A stretch of DNA of 64,000 nt from Paramecium pentaurelia (Eukaryota; Ciliophora; Oligohymenophorea; Peniculida; Parameciidae): positions 73,180 through 137,179 of the forward strand of contig CAJJDO010000047.1 in assembly GCA_905183005.1 (NCBI GenBank). The letters run 5' to 3'. Under the pieces are notes generated by a model that worked only from the letters and a program-made list of their open reading frames with translations, did not search any database and had not been told where the DNA came from. Position numbers and translations under genes: made by a program. Below are positions 1 through 13,800 of this stretch, in pieces; positions within the stretch are counted from its first letter, which is position 1; the number at the start of each line of letters is the position of its first letter.

Positions 1-272
1 TCAAAATGGAGGGAATATTATAATGTAATATTGTTATCAATATATTTAAGGGTATAACAATAGATGGGTAGAGTAAGAGATTTACTCTTGAAGAAGCTGC
101 TCAAAAAGTTAGTATCTCCAAAAAGAGTTTAGATGATTATTTACTACAGATTCGATATGGAAGAAAATTCGGATTTAATTTTAATGAACATAAAAATGAA
201 AAGGTTGGAGTCTTAAGAGCTTTTGTCAAGAAGAACAATTCTACAAAGAAGAAGAAGGTAAAATAAGAATGA
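1..272 (+). CDS. 3' end of small conserved ciliate protein, partial
   Basis: The gene enters from the left edge and ends at TGA 270-272. An intron at 25-50 (26 nt, phase 0) is needed to keep the frame. The spliced tail runs SKWREYYNG, then DGQSKRFTLEEAAQ, KKSLDDYLLQIRYGRKFGF, LRAFVKKN, and closes with a lysine-rich end. The segment with EEAAQKVSISKKSLDDYL resembles a short helical, helix-turn-helix-like module that I associate with many small ciliate proteins, but I cannot assign a function. The 5' part is outside the window. The coding call rests on the restored frame across a typical tiny intron and on the protein-like composition. Confidence 0.7.
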
Positions 273-917
273 TTACCAAGTTTAAAATATCAATTAGATA
301 ATTTCTATTCATATAATTTTTTAATCCTATATATTTACTTTATTATTGTTATAAAGTATTAGGTTGCTAATAAATTTAGATTATCATTTATGATTATTTT
401 ATAATTTTGTTATTAAGCAATTGTTAAAATACTTATATATAATAATAATTGTAATTCAAATAATTAGTTTAAACTTATCTATTCAATAAATAAATAGATC
501 TATAAAATATAATGACTAATTTTAATTAAATTATAATTATAATTTTAAAACAATTAATCCTTTACTTAAATGTAAAAGCAAATCAATATATTGATGATAC
601 AATTATAATTATAATTATATGTAATAAAGATTAATAAAGCTTATAGAAAATTATTTATACATTTTTTTATAATAATTTAAAGATTAAGGATTAAAAATCA
701 TTTGGAAATGAATAAAACTTTCCATTTAAATTCATTTAATATTGTCTCTTGTCATAAAGAAATGATATATATTAATGTAGATTAAAGCATTAATTTAAAG
801 ATATTAAATGTTTTTATCTATATTTATGTTTAATGAAGGTATCCAAGTAGATTAAATAATGAAATATAAATGAAAAATATACATAATACCACATATCCGT
901 TTTAATAATTAATAATA
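273..917. other. Intergenic, no gene seen
   Basis: About 645 nt of very AT-rich sequence without a convincing reading frame on either strand. It separates two genes on the plus strand and presumably holds the 3' end of the first and the promoter of the next. I see no defined motif in it. Confidence 0.6.
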
Positions 918-2143
918 ATGTATAAGCTTATATTATTATGTTCACTTGTAATATTTGCAAGTAGTATGAGTGAGAGTGAAACACTGTTGTAATCTCTATA
1001 AAACAGTGAATTTGGAAAGACTATAATTCAAACAATTTAAGTTTAATTGGAAGGAAACAGCAGTGTAGATAAAATAATTGAACTCCTCACTTAAATGAAA
1101 GATAGAATTAATGGAGAATAAGATGTTGAGAGATAGAAATCAAGAGATCACACATAATTCTGTGATGACAAATATGATGAAATATTATTTGTTATAGATT
1201 CATCAGAATATTAATTAGCCAAAGATTAATAAACATTGCCACTATTCATTTAAGAATAAAAAAATAAATAGAGATAATTATTGGATAAATAAGAAATTGA
1301 AGATAGAAATAATTAACGTATTGCTGAATTAACAGATTAAAGAGATTTAACAAGAGTATTAATATATATATTTTAAATTATTATAGTAACAATATGAATC
1401 AAGAAGAGATGAATTAACTAATATGATAGGAGCATTACAAGAAGGAAAAAGAATAATTAGTAAATTAAGTACTAAGAAATGGGATCCATTGGCTGGAACA
1501 TATTCATTCCTTGAATTTTCATAATTTATGTTTAATGAATTAGAAGCACATTAAAAGTCTTTAAAAAAATAATCAAATGGAATTGGATTATTGTATGAAT
1601 TACTTTTAGAAACTTCACAGTAAAATTCTAAATATTATTCATTAGAGATCCTGGAATTTAAGCTAATTAATAAGGAGTAGCAAAAATATAAGAGATAATA
1701 GATGAATTAATTGAAAGCATATTTGATCTTTTGAAAAAGGAATTATTGGAAGATAATGCAAGAGAATAAGACTATTAAAACTAAAAAGAAAGAATAGTTA
1801 TTTAAAATAGAAGATTATAAGCTACTATTGCAACATTTAGAGCTAGAGTCTTAATAATCAATCAAACCATACTTGAATTAAATAATGATATTAGATTCAA
1901 TACTGAAGTAATGCAATCAATTAATATATATCTAGAAATCTACTCTTCTTAAAAAATAAAAGGATGATTGGGAAAGAACTTGCGTTGATTATCATAATGG
2001 TTATGTTGAGGCTACTAAGATTAGGTATATTGTATTATATAAACTCTAGAACTTAATAAAGTGACATCCTAACAGAAGTTATTCAAGTGTTTAATAGAAA
2101 TTACAACGATTTCCCAAGTTTAATTTAGAATATAACAGTCTGA
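918..2143 (+). CDS. Secreted coiled-coil protein, trichocyst-matrix/granule-lattice type
   Basis: Five exons give 371 aa. Introns are at 1356-1386, 1620-1645, 1908-1935 and 2025-2049 (31, 26, 28 and 25 nt), each needed to avoid a TGA or frame shift. The protein begins MYKLILLCSLVIFASS, a clear signal peptide. The rest is glutamine-, glutamate- and leucine-rich and helical, with stretches such as IAELTDQRDL, an LSTTKWDPLAGTYSFLEFSQ region in the middle, and isolated cysteines near HTQFCDDKYDE and DWERTCVDYHNGY. This architecture matches the precursors of trichocyst matrix proteins (Paramecium) or granule lattice proteins (Tetrahymena), which are packed into secretory-granule crystals and released on exocytosis. 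Family membership is inferred from composition and layout; a different secreted coiled-coil family is possible. Confidence 0.65.
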
Positions 2144-2155
2144 TTAATTTATTAA

Positions 2156-3790
2156 ATGAAAAATGATAAAGAGTTCTCTATAAAGGAAACTGTCAATAAA
2201 AACATAGAACGTGTTTAGTTTCCTGCTTTCAATTAGCATAGTAGTCTACTTGGTTGGTGTTCCATGAATTACCCTCGTGTCCTTTAAAATCCATAATTTA
2301 TGCCTAAGCCAAAGCCAAAAGAATATGATGACAATCTTGATTTTCTCTATTAGAAACGTAAAAAAGTACTACTAGTATATTTATATTAGGAATAATAAAA
2401 TAATCAACTAATAAAGCCATTTACAAATTATTAGCTAACAAAAGAAGCTGTAATTTCTGAAGATATTGGTGTCCCTCCTCCAGGATATAAGAAGACTCTT
2501 AAATAATTAACAACTGCAAAGCCTGAATCAAAAGCCCTTATTTATAATCAAACTTATAAAGACTATGATCCTTATTTGAATATTAAACCCATAAATAGTC
2601 AATTTAAATAAGAATAAAATGAAAACTTTACTCGAACCATTCGTCAAGTTGGTGATGTTGTTTATAATTAATCATATGAAAATGAAGATATTAGACATTT
2701 AAAGGTATAATAAATTAATTAAAATATAGAAATTACCAAATTCAATACTTTCTGAATAGAATCTATAAGAAGCCTTAAATCCTAAATTAAGATTCTTGAA
2801 TTTGCATAATCATACATGGTTGAAGATGGAATAAATAAGTAAAATTGGATACTTTGCTATCAATCTTGAAGAATTAATCTTATCTAACACAGATTTAGAA
2901 GATGATATATTAATGGAATTAGCAAAATCATGTAAAAATTTAAAAGTTATTGATGTGTCATCATGTTCAAAATTAACTGAAACTGGAATTAGAAACTTTT
3001 TGGATTACACTTCAAAATATTTATAAGGTTTTAAATGTGCTAGCAATTTATAATCAATTACTGATTATTCATTAGAACCATTATAAAATGCTCCATTATT
3101 ATAAAGAATTAACATTTCATTTTGTAACAATCTAACAAGCAACTTTACTAAATATCTACTTTAAAGTGGATGTAGATTATAAGAACTTTAAATAGCAACA
3201 GTAGAAAATTTATAAGCTGATTTATTATCTGATCTAATATCACGTTCAAAAGCTGAAATGGAATATTTAGATTTATCTTTCATTCCTACTAAAGACATTA
3301 GTGATTAAGTTATTTCAGCAACTTCCCTTTGTTCAAATATTCATACTCTTATACTCTCTGGATCTACTAATATTAGTGATTCTTCAGTAGGTAGATTAAG
3401 TTCATTACACAAACTAAAATAACTAAAATTAGGAGGAATCTAATATCTTGCTGATAATACATTAATTTATATTGCATAATCATGTAATAAACTTGAAATG
3501 CTTGAATTAAATAATTGTAGTAAATTGGGAGAATAAGGATTGGAAGGTATACTCAAAGTATTATTAATTTATTAATTAAAAAGGCATTACCAAATCTTTA
3601 GATTATTTCAATTAATTTTACTCCTGATATATCAGATGCATTCTTGTAAGAAAAAAGAAATGAGTATCCAAAAGTCAATATTGTACGCACAATAAATAAA
3701 ATGACAGATCCAAAAGATGATGGATTAAGAATGCCTCTTCCTTTAGAAAGTGTTGTCATGTAAAGACCTAAAAAGAAAAAGAAGAAGTGA
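2156..3790 (+). CDS. Leucine-rich-repeat protein (F-box/AMN1-like LRR pattern)
   Basis: Four exons give 519 aa. Introns are at 2366-2389, 2705-2729 and 3558-3583 (24, 25 and 26 nt). The chosen ATG at 2156 lies only 12 nt after the previous stop. The frame from there is open and reads MKNDKEFSIKETVN, then FPAFNQHSSLLGWCSMNYP, so later in-frame methionines are less likely starts. From about residue 200 to 470 there are tandem repeats of about 25 residues, with units such as NLEELILSNTDLEDD, LKVIDVSSCSKLTETG, MEYLDLSFIPTKDIS and LEMLELNNCSKLGEQGLE. This is the cysteine-containing LRR pattern found in F-box and AMN1-type proteins. No F-box was recognised. The C-terminus ends in a lysine run (QRPKKKKKK). 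A protein-protein interaction role is likely; the partner is unknown. Confidence 0.8.
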
Positions 3791-4811
3791 AATTATAATT
3801 AATATCTTCATATTATAATCAAATATCATTAACTTATTGATTTTATATCAAATAAATGTGATATTTATTTACATTTTATAAAAAGAATCTAAATAATTAC
3901 CATTAATTTAATGAATAATAATTTAAATATTATGTTAATTTATTGATTCTTAGAATATAAACTAAAACTATCATATTTCTTTAAATTAAGAATTAAATTA
4001 ATTTTATATAATTTTTAATATAATATATATAATTTTAATTAAATATCTAATATATTGTAAATTATGGAATCGACACTAAATATAATTTATTTAATAATCA
4101 AGTTTTGCTATAATTTCTGCATCTATATTTAAATATATATATTTTTTTATACCTACTTATTCTCAAAGTCAATGATATAAGTTTGTAAATAATTATTCAA
4201 AAATTCTAGTTATTGAAATATATATAATCAATATTACTATTTTTATATATACAAATGATAGAAATTTGTTTAAATTTTATTATTTTTGGTAATCATCTAA
4301 CTAATTTATAATATTCTTAGTTATAGACACATAATAAAGTAATTTGTTGATTGGAAAATTTCAGAATTAATTCGACAGTTGTATTTTTTAATTTATTTTC
4401 TACTTAATTTTTGTGAAGTATTAAGTCTTCAAGAATTATTTAGGATAAATAATTGATGATTAGAATATTCAATATGATATGTATTCTTTGTATAAAATAA
4501 TTATCATTATTGTTAATTCTAAACTATTGTTATAATATAAATAGAAAATGTAAAGTAAAACAATTACATTTAAGTGTAATTGCTCTTAATATGAAAAATA
4601 ATGTTATCAATTATAGGAATTTCAATAAAAAAGTATGAAATACAAAGTATTAATACAATTTATTTCATGCATTTCATATTATTGTTGAATTTATTATATA
4701 TTTGATTTAATCAATTATATATTAAGTAACTGAAAAGAATGATTTAATTTTAATAATCAAATCTTTTTATTTGTGACTGAGATTTTTTTCTTTATTTTCA
4801 TAAAATTTAAA
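3791..4811. other. Intergenic, about 1 kb, no gene seen
   Basis: Very AT-rich sequence between the LRR gene and the first giant NACHT gene. I found no frame with protein-like composition on either strand. It contains a small perfect inverted repeat at 4561-4582 (listed separately). The promoter of gene A should lie in the right part. Confidence 0.55.
4561..4582. repeat. Short perfect inverted repeat (8-bp arms, 6-nt loop)
   Basis: CAATTACA and TGTAATTG are exact reverse complements separated by TTTAAG. In DNA this AT-rich, an 8-bp hairpin can occur by chance, and no role is implied. It sits about 230 nt upstream of gene A. Confidence 0.4.
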
Positions 4812-7800
4812 ATGTTAGCCAGATTGTTGAATAAATTAATGGTAACTTAAAATAAGGAGGAGTATCCAAAAATGATGGAAACACAATTCAAAGCCTTATT
4901 AAACTTCATATAACATATATCATATTTCAATACTCGCCATTCTTTTAAACAAAGCCATCAAGAGAATAAGAATACTTTAAGAGGTGGAGGATGTGGAAAA
5001 TCTAAAATAGAGAACACAATTGATACCAAAGTAAAATCAGATTAAAATTTAATGATCTCTTCCTAAATACCTGACAACTTTATTACAAATCTGAGTGACA
5101 CTCTAAATCTCATAGTAGAAGGAGCCAAATTTATAGGTGATACTACCAAAAGAAATGAAGTAATAATTAAAATTTAGTGGTTTATTCATAATAGAGAACA
5201 CTTAAATTACTTTTGTATTGATCAAAAAGAAACTGACAAAATTTATGATTTAGTATAAGAATGTTTTGAAAATATCTTAACAGTGTTAGCAACGTACTTA
5301 AGAATTTCTGGGTTTTTTTGCTATTAAATATTATAAATTTCTAATGAGCTTTTAAGAATTATGTATGCATTCTAATTAAACAATCCTAAAAGATGTTTTG
5401 AAGTTTCAGTGCAACAAGACTACTTATAAAAGTTATCAGAATTTAACACACAATTAGAAATTGAATAAGCAAATGTTTGGAAGACTGGAATTGAATTTGA
5501 AGTTACAATAATGAAAATTATGATCATGAATTCATAAACTAATTCAACTGAAGGAACAGATTTATTAATTGATTTTTTTAAGGAAGTAGGTAAATCAATT
5601 GTATCATTCTCTCCTACAGAAGATCTACTTTCAACAATTATAAGTGGGGGTCGATATCTATTAAATAAAGGATTTGAATAAACAATATATCCCAAAGAAA
5701 CTTATTAAATGTATTACTTATTTTAATTGATAAAATGGTCAATAATAAGACAATTAAAATCAAAGTAGTCAGTCTATAAGTAAATATAACAATTAAAAGA
5801 TGTTTTTTAATAATATATACTAGTTTCTAATAATTGGATTTTGCATTTTTGCTGGATTTAAATGATTTTTGATATAATTGCTTATCGTCCTATTATAGAT
5901 AAGTCTATATTATTTAAAAAACAATAAAGTCAATCATTAAATAAATGGAATCTTCTTATTGAAAATGATTTAATTCATTGCGTTTCATATGATAAGAATC
6001 AAGCTGTTATAACTTTTTTTTAAAATTAATCTAGTTAATTTCATGATGTTGAGGTAACAGATATATTGGAGGTTTATGGGAAAAAAAAGTTTATATTATT
6101 TTCTTAATTTCTTTTGAAAGGAGAACTTACCAACAACGTTAATCATTGGGAATTTTATAAAAAATTTTTATTCTAAAACTAAAATAATAAAAATTAGAAA
6201 GGGTATAAAATCATATTAGCAAATTATGATCAAGAAATATTGTAAAAATTATTTAATAATCTGAAATCTTAAAAAGATGATCTAATTTAAGCTTATCAAG
6301 AAATAATACAATCTTTTTAAAACTATCTTAAATAAGTCTCTTAAATTTCAATTTAAATTATTTAGGATGATTAAAAAGTATCTTTAAAAAAATTTTTAGA
6401 AACTTATAAAAAATTAATTATTTTGTCAAATTATATTCTAGAATTATCTTAATTTGAAGCTGTTAAAATTAAAATGCTTACTCCTTATCTAAATTAATTT
6501 AAAATTAAAAAAAATAAGACCCTTTTATAGAACAATTAAGAAAAAGTGGATGATTTTATTAAAATTTAATTAATTGAATTTATTGATCAATTATTAAGTT
6601 TATTTTTAAATGCCATATAATTTTCAAGTTAAATTTATGAAGCAAGTTTATTTTTAACAATAAAAAAATTAGAAGATTTGGATACAATTATAAAATCATT
6701 TGAAATTAACAATTTTCAAGACTAGTTCTTTATTTTTGAAAATAAGTTTGTTTAATTTACTTAAGCATTAAATTATTTTAAAAAACATTTTAATATATTT
6801 ATTTAAAAAGAAGAATAAATCGACATTGCAATATCATTACAAGTTCCCAATATTGGGGAAATAATTGATTATAATTGTAAAGGACAATGGTTAGATAAAT
6901 TAATTGGAAAAATTAAAATCGTCTTTAATTAAAAATTTAATTTATTCAATCAATAATTTCTTAATGTTGATGATGTTTAATTAATTTTCATTAATTGCAA
7001 ATTTTGTATCCTAATTTTATAATTTTTAAAGTAATTCTTTAATATACAAAACCATTATATATAGACAATAAGAAACTAACTTTAAGATTATAATACTTAA
7101 TCTGAATCATCAAATAAGGAGGAAGATGTAAATTTTACATTAAATATCGCTGAGATCTTAATTAAATAGAAATAAAAATTTTCAGTGTTTTTGAAAACAA
7201 ATTTCGAGGAATGTGATGAATAAAATTTGAAAATGAGTTGTAAAAATATAGTGGCTTAGATTTAATCAGATTTTAACAATATAATAAATGAATTCTAAAG
7301 TTGGCAAAATTAAGATTTATGTGATTAAATTTTATAACTCTTTGCAGAGGCCTAATTTCTAATTATTTAAGTTTAAGAAAATCCTAAAGAAATATCAAAT
7401 TTAGAAAATCTCATAGCTAAATACGATTAAGCTTTAAATGAAGTTAATAATTTTAATAATAATAATCTTGAAAAAAATTAGAAAGTATATGATTAGACGG
7501 ATGAATCCCTACTTTTTTTTTCCTAAAAATAAATATAAAATGAACAGATGTTAATGCTCATTAAGTAAAGCAAGAAATATTTTAAATCATATAAGTAATT
7601 ATTATAACTTGGTCTAAGTTTAATTCATTAATAAAAGCAAGTTTAAAAGTAGAAATAAATGAAAATTCAATAAAATATCTCACAAGAAAAATCAAATGAA
7701 GAGTAAAAAAAACTCTAAGATCAAATACTTCAATTATAAAATTAGGAATAAGAAAATTTAAAAATGTAAATAAAAATTTTAAAAGAAAAGAGTGAGAAAT

Positions 7801-10800
7801 TTTTTAACTAAAAAGTAATTACATAAATCAATTAGTTAAATAATATTTTTTCAATTGAACATTAATAAATTACATAGTAACTAGTAGTAATACTAAAACT
7901 ATCTGAGTTTTTGGCATTTTTTAATTTAAGATCCAATTAAGAATACTTGAAAGGGGTAAAGCCAGATGATGTAAATAATGCTATTTGGTAAGAAATAAAA
8001 AATTCATATGATGAGATCAAAGAGAAGATATATGATTCAATGAATTTAAATCTTGAACATAAAGTTAGAGAGGGATTAGTTTACAATTTAATAAGAGTGT
8101 AATAAAGCATTTAAGAATAATAGATTTACTCATTCTCTACTAAATTAATATAGCATATGTGGGTATTTGAAAAAGATTAAAGAGTTAGAAATTTATTGAA
8201 AAATAAAGAACTAGTTTAAATTTAAAAATAATTATTTTCATAAGATCTAGATAATTTATCAGTTTCTTTAAAAGATGAATTAAAAGAAAGGATTTTAAAA
8301 CTAGAAAACCTACAACAATAAATCAAGCTTGAAGGAAATTCTTAAAAAAGAGAACAGCTGTAATTGGAATTAAAATAATTATATGAAGAACTAGATGAAT
8401 CTATAGACAACATATCTGAATTGTCTGATATTATGGATATAAGTTTAATATTTTTAAAAGATATATCAAAAGATGTAAAATAAATAAAAAATTAAATTGA
8501 TAATTTATAAGAAAGTTTAAATTAAGTAGGTGATGATATTCGTAAATTAAGAGGAAAAAGATATGATGAATTATTAGAAATAAGAAAATAAAAAATATTA
8601 TTATAATCTAAATTAGCAGAAGTAGATTCTGTTTATGTTTAATTAAAAACTATAGAATTTGATCCTGTTAGTGGTTAAAGTATAACATCAAAAGATGGTT
8701 CAAACATAACTAAATTAATGAGTGATTAATGGGATGATTTTACAGGTGAAGTTAATGAATTTATATGGGATGAATCAAAATCAAATGATGTAATGTTACT
8801 TTCAGGAAATGCTGGTTCTGGTAAAAGTAAAGCAGCAAGAAAAATTGAAGAATTTCTTTGGAAATAAAAAGGTATTCAATCTAAATGGATTCCTATCTTT
8901 GTATCATTACCAACTTTAAAAAATCCTAAATATAATTTATTTGAATAAGCTTTAGAATCTGAAAATTATTAATTTGATAAATATTAACTTAGAGAATTTA
9001 AAGAAGCTATTTAAAATAAAAAAGAATTTATTATATTAATATTAGATAGTTATGATGAAATGAAATAAGATTGTATTTAATAAAATCTTATTATTACAAA
9101 TAAACTAATTAATGATTTAAATATTGATGACCGTTAAAAATAAGTCAAGATAATAATTACAACTAGAAGAGAAATATTAAACACTTTAGGATATTAAACT
9201 TGGTTTTATGGATATAGTATAAGAAGTTTAAAAGAAGTATAAATCTAAGATTTCGATAAAGATTAAAAAAGTGATTATTTAATTTAATATACTGAACTAA
9301 GTGTAAAGAGAAAAATAAGAGTTGTTTATGATTTCTTGAAACAGATTTCATAATTAAATTTTAATTTAGATGAATTTTTAGCTATATGGCAATAAGTTAA
9401 TATATAAGTTTAACAAAGTATCAAAAATTCTCATAATACTTAATTAGAATAAATTTTTGAAAATTCTTAAAGGGAAGAATTAATCAAGAAAATTTTAGAA
9501 CATTCTCCATTTAAATAATTAAAGGTTGAATAGATTACAGGACTCAGAAAGGATTTATCATCTTTGTGGAGTGTTTATAAATTTGAAAAGGCAATAGAAA
9601 ANTGGATATAAGTTTAATATTTTTAAAAGATATATCAAAAGATGTAAAATAAATAAAAAATTAAATTGATAATTTATAAGAAAGTTTAAATTAAGTAGGT
9701 GATGATATTCGTAAATTAAGAGGAAAAAGATATGATGAATTATTAGAAATAAGAAAATAAAAAATATTATTATAATCTAAATTAGCAGAAGTAGATTCTG
9801 TTTATGTTTAATTAAAAACTATAGAATTTGATCCTGTTAGTGGTTAAAGTATAACATCAAAAGATGGTTCAAACATAACTAAATTAATGAGTGATTAATG
9901 GGATGATTTTACAGGTGAAGTTAATGAATTTATATGGGATGAATCAAAATCAAATGATGTAATGTTACTTTCAGGAAATGCTGGTTCTGGTAAAAGTAAA
10001 GCAGCAAGAAAAATTGAAGAATTTCTTTGGAAATAAAAAGGTATTCAATCTAAATGGATTCCTATCTTTGTATCATTACCAACTTTAAAAAATCCTAAAT
10101 ATAATTTATTTGAATAAGCTTTAGAATCTGAAAATTATTAATTTGATAAATATTAACTTAGAGAATTTAAAGAAGCTATTTAAAATAAAAAAGAATTTAT
10201 TATATTAATACTAGATAGTTATGATGAAATGAAATAAGATTGTATTTAATAAAATCTTATTATTACAAATAAACTAATTAATGATTTAAATATTGATGAC
10301 CGTTAAAAATAAGTCAAGATAATCATTACAACTAGAAGAGAAATATTAAACACTTTGGGATATTAAACTTGGTTTTATGGATAGAGTTTAAGAAGTTTAA
10401 AAGAAGTATAAATCTAAGATTTCGATAAAAATTAAAAAAGTGATTATTTAATTTAATATACGGAACTCAGTGTAAAGAGAAAAATAAGAGTTGTTTATGA
10501 TTTCTTGAAACAGATTTCATAATTAAGTTTTAATTTAGATGAATTTTTAGCTATATGGCAATAAGTTAATATATAAGTTTAACAAAGTATCAAAAATTCT
10601 CATAATACTTAATTAGAATAAATTTTTGAAAATTCTTAAAGGGAAGAATTAATCAAGAAAATTTTAGAACATTCTCCATTTAAATAATTAAAGGTTGAAT
10701 AGATTACAGGACTCAGAAAGGATTTATCATCTTTGTGGAGTGTTTATAAATTTGAAAAGGCAATAGAAANATAAATCAAGCTTGAAGGAAATTCTTAAAA

Positions 10801-13800
10801 AAGAGAACAGCTGTAATTGGAATTAAAATAATTATATGAAGAACTAGATGAATCTATAGACAACATATCTGAATTGTCTGATATTATGGATATAAGTTTA
10901 ATATTTTTAAAAGATATATCAAAAGATGTAAAATAAATAAAAAATTAAATTGATAATTTATAAGAAAGTTTAAATTAAGTAGGTGATGATATTCGTAAAT
11001 TAAGAGGAAAAAGATATGATGAATTATTAGAAATAAGAAAATAAAAAATATTATTATAATCTAAATTAGCAGAAGTAGATTCTGTTTATGTTTAATTAAA
11101 AACTATAGAATTTGATCCTGTTAGTGGTTAAAGTATAACATCAAAAGATGGTTCAAACATAACTAAATTAATGAGTGATTAATGGGATGATTTTACAGGT
11201 GAAGTTAATGAATTTATATGGGATGAATCAAAATCAAATGATGTAATGTTACTTTCAGGAAATGCTGGTTCTGGTAAAAGTAAAGCAGCAAGAAAAATTG
11301 AAGAATTTCTTTGGAAATAAAAAGGTATTCAATCTAAATGGATTCCTATCTTTGTATCATTACCAACTTTAAAAAATCCTAAATATAATTTATTTGAATA
11401 AGCTTTAGAATCTGAAAATTATTAATTTGATAAATATTAACTTAGAGAATTTAAAGAAGCTATTTAAAATAAAAAAGAATTTATTATATTAATACTAGAT
11501 AGTTATGATGAAATGAAATAAGATTGTATTTAATAAAATCTTATTTTGACAAATAAATTGAATTAAGAATTAAATATTGATAAAGTTAATAGGTAAATGA
11601 AAGTTATCATAACAACAAGAAAAGAAATTCTAAATGTAGCTGGATATTAAACCTGGTTTTATGGGGAAAGTTTAATAAAATTAAAGGAAGTTTAGTTATA
11701 AAATTTTAATATTTAGCAATAAATGGAATATTTAAATTAATATGTTGAATTAAGTGTTAAAAGGAGAATAAAAGAAATTTATGAGTTTATTAAATCAATA
11801 TCTGGATAAAATTTTGATTTAAAAGAATTTCTCACTATTTGGGGTTTGATATCTTAATATGTGAATGCTTGCATTAATAAATCATTTAGTAGAAATTCAG
11901 ATGGAATTTTTCAAAATAAGGAAGAAAATTTTATTATTGATAAGATAAAAACTCATAAAACCTTAGAAATTTTAAAGGAAGAACAAACTACAGGATTAAG
12001 AAAAGAGTTATTAGCTTTATGGAGTGCTAATAAATTTAAAACAGCTATTGAAAGTATCAAGATTCAAGATTTATTAACAACTCCATTCATGCTGGAAATT
12101 ATTGTATAAGTTTTACCTAATATGGCCAAAAGATATTCAGGGTCAACATAAATTAAAGATATTTTTATCAAGAATTACATGAGTTTATAAAATTAAGTAA
12201 GGTTGTCTAAAAATGCACAAGACTTTTATAAAAAAGATAATTAACCATATTTAGAGAATTAATAAAAGGGTTTGAATAAAGTCGATGATGAATAAATACT
12301 TAAAAAGGAAAAAGATGAAGAGTACCAATAGAAAATTTAGAGAGCAAAAGTAGATGATATCGTGGATAAATTAGATAATTAGAATTTTTTCTAAAACTAT
12401 TCAATCGTTAGTGTATTAAATCATGATGGAGATACTTTTATGTTTGATGGTAATAAAGTATAATTAAATACTGATGATATTAATTTTGTAATTATTGCTT
12501 TAAAGATGAAAAAATTCACAGTATTTGAATTTTATGAAAGTTTTATTAATTTTTATCATGAATAACAAATTTAAAAACAAAGAGAACTTGGTAAAGTATC
12601 GAATTATGAAAGTTTTGCATGTGATATTTATTAATTTTCCTATTCTTTAGCTATTGATATGATTATGAGAGAATTATCATAAATCAGTTTTAAACCATAA
12701 GGCAAGCTTGATTTAAAAAGTAACTATAAAATTGAATAATTTGTTGATAATTGGTTAAATTAATATTTTGATATTGAAGATGAATATAAGAAATTAATTA
12801 GAAGTTGCATTTTATTAAGTGCTAAGGGTACAACATTTTAATTCACACACAAATCAATTTAAGAATTCTATGTTGCCAAATATATTTATGATCTTTTAAT
12901 ATCTTTGGATAATTTTGAATCTAATTTTTAAGTAGAAATTAATTCTGAAATAAATAGAAATTAACAAATTTTAATAAAATCAGTTTTTAATGATCCTAAA
13001 TTTAATATTTCCACAGATAACTTTAGAGGTGTAATTAATTTTGTTAAAGAAAAATTAATACATGTTCAAAATATCAATTTATAATTGATAGAAATAGTAA
13101 AACTTTCAAGGATTAAAAGCTTTTGCAGAGCTTCTTCAAATAGTATTTATTTATTAAGCTAAATGAATTTATATTTGGGATCCCAAGACTTTAATAATAT
13201 TGAATTAGCAGATACAAACATTTCTGGACTAAGTTTATTTGATTGTGATTTAAGTTAATCTAAATTTTAAAATGTTGAAATTAATTCGTGCAATCTAAAT
13301 TTTGCTGACTTATCAAATGCATAATGGTTAAATGTTCTTTGTAAAGAAAAACCCTTCTTAAAAGGATATAATAGTGGAGTTTTAGAAGTTTAATTTTCAC
13401 CTGATGGCCAATATATTGCATCAGCTGGAACTGAAAATTAAATTAAACTATGGAATGCAGACACTTATTAATTTATTTAAGATTTAGAAGGACATACAGC
13501 TAAAATTAACACATTATCATTTTCATCAGACTCTTCTACAATATATTCAGGAAGTGATGACCGCACTATCAGAAAATGGAATATAAATGATCTACTGAAA
13601 AGTGAAATTTTATATTAAATGTAAAATAAAGTCCTTAAAGTATAAATATCTTAAGATTCTAAAAAATTATATTCATAGGATGGAGATGGAAATTTCTAAA
13701 TTTTAGATTTATAAAAAGATAATCAAACTGAAGATTGTATTTTTAATCTTAATAATAAATCTATCATATTATTCAGATTGCATCCAACTGAACCTATAAT

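Noticed and set aside
3791..4811. Hidden gene or mobile element in the 1-kb gap before gene A
   Set aside because: No frame with protein-like composition, no terminal repeats and no restored intron pattern on either strand.
9163..9351. Repeated 62-residue minus-strand standard-code frame (also at 24566 and 40597)
   Set aside because: It is antisense to the NACHT coding sequence in all three copies; its conservation follows from the identity of the sense strand.
8434..10770. A protein with three tandem NACHT domains
   Set aside because: The repeats are bounded by N, end at the same base, carry variants of other genes and do not keep the frame as written, so assembly error is the simpler reading.
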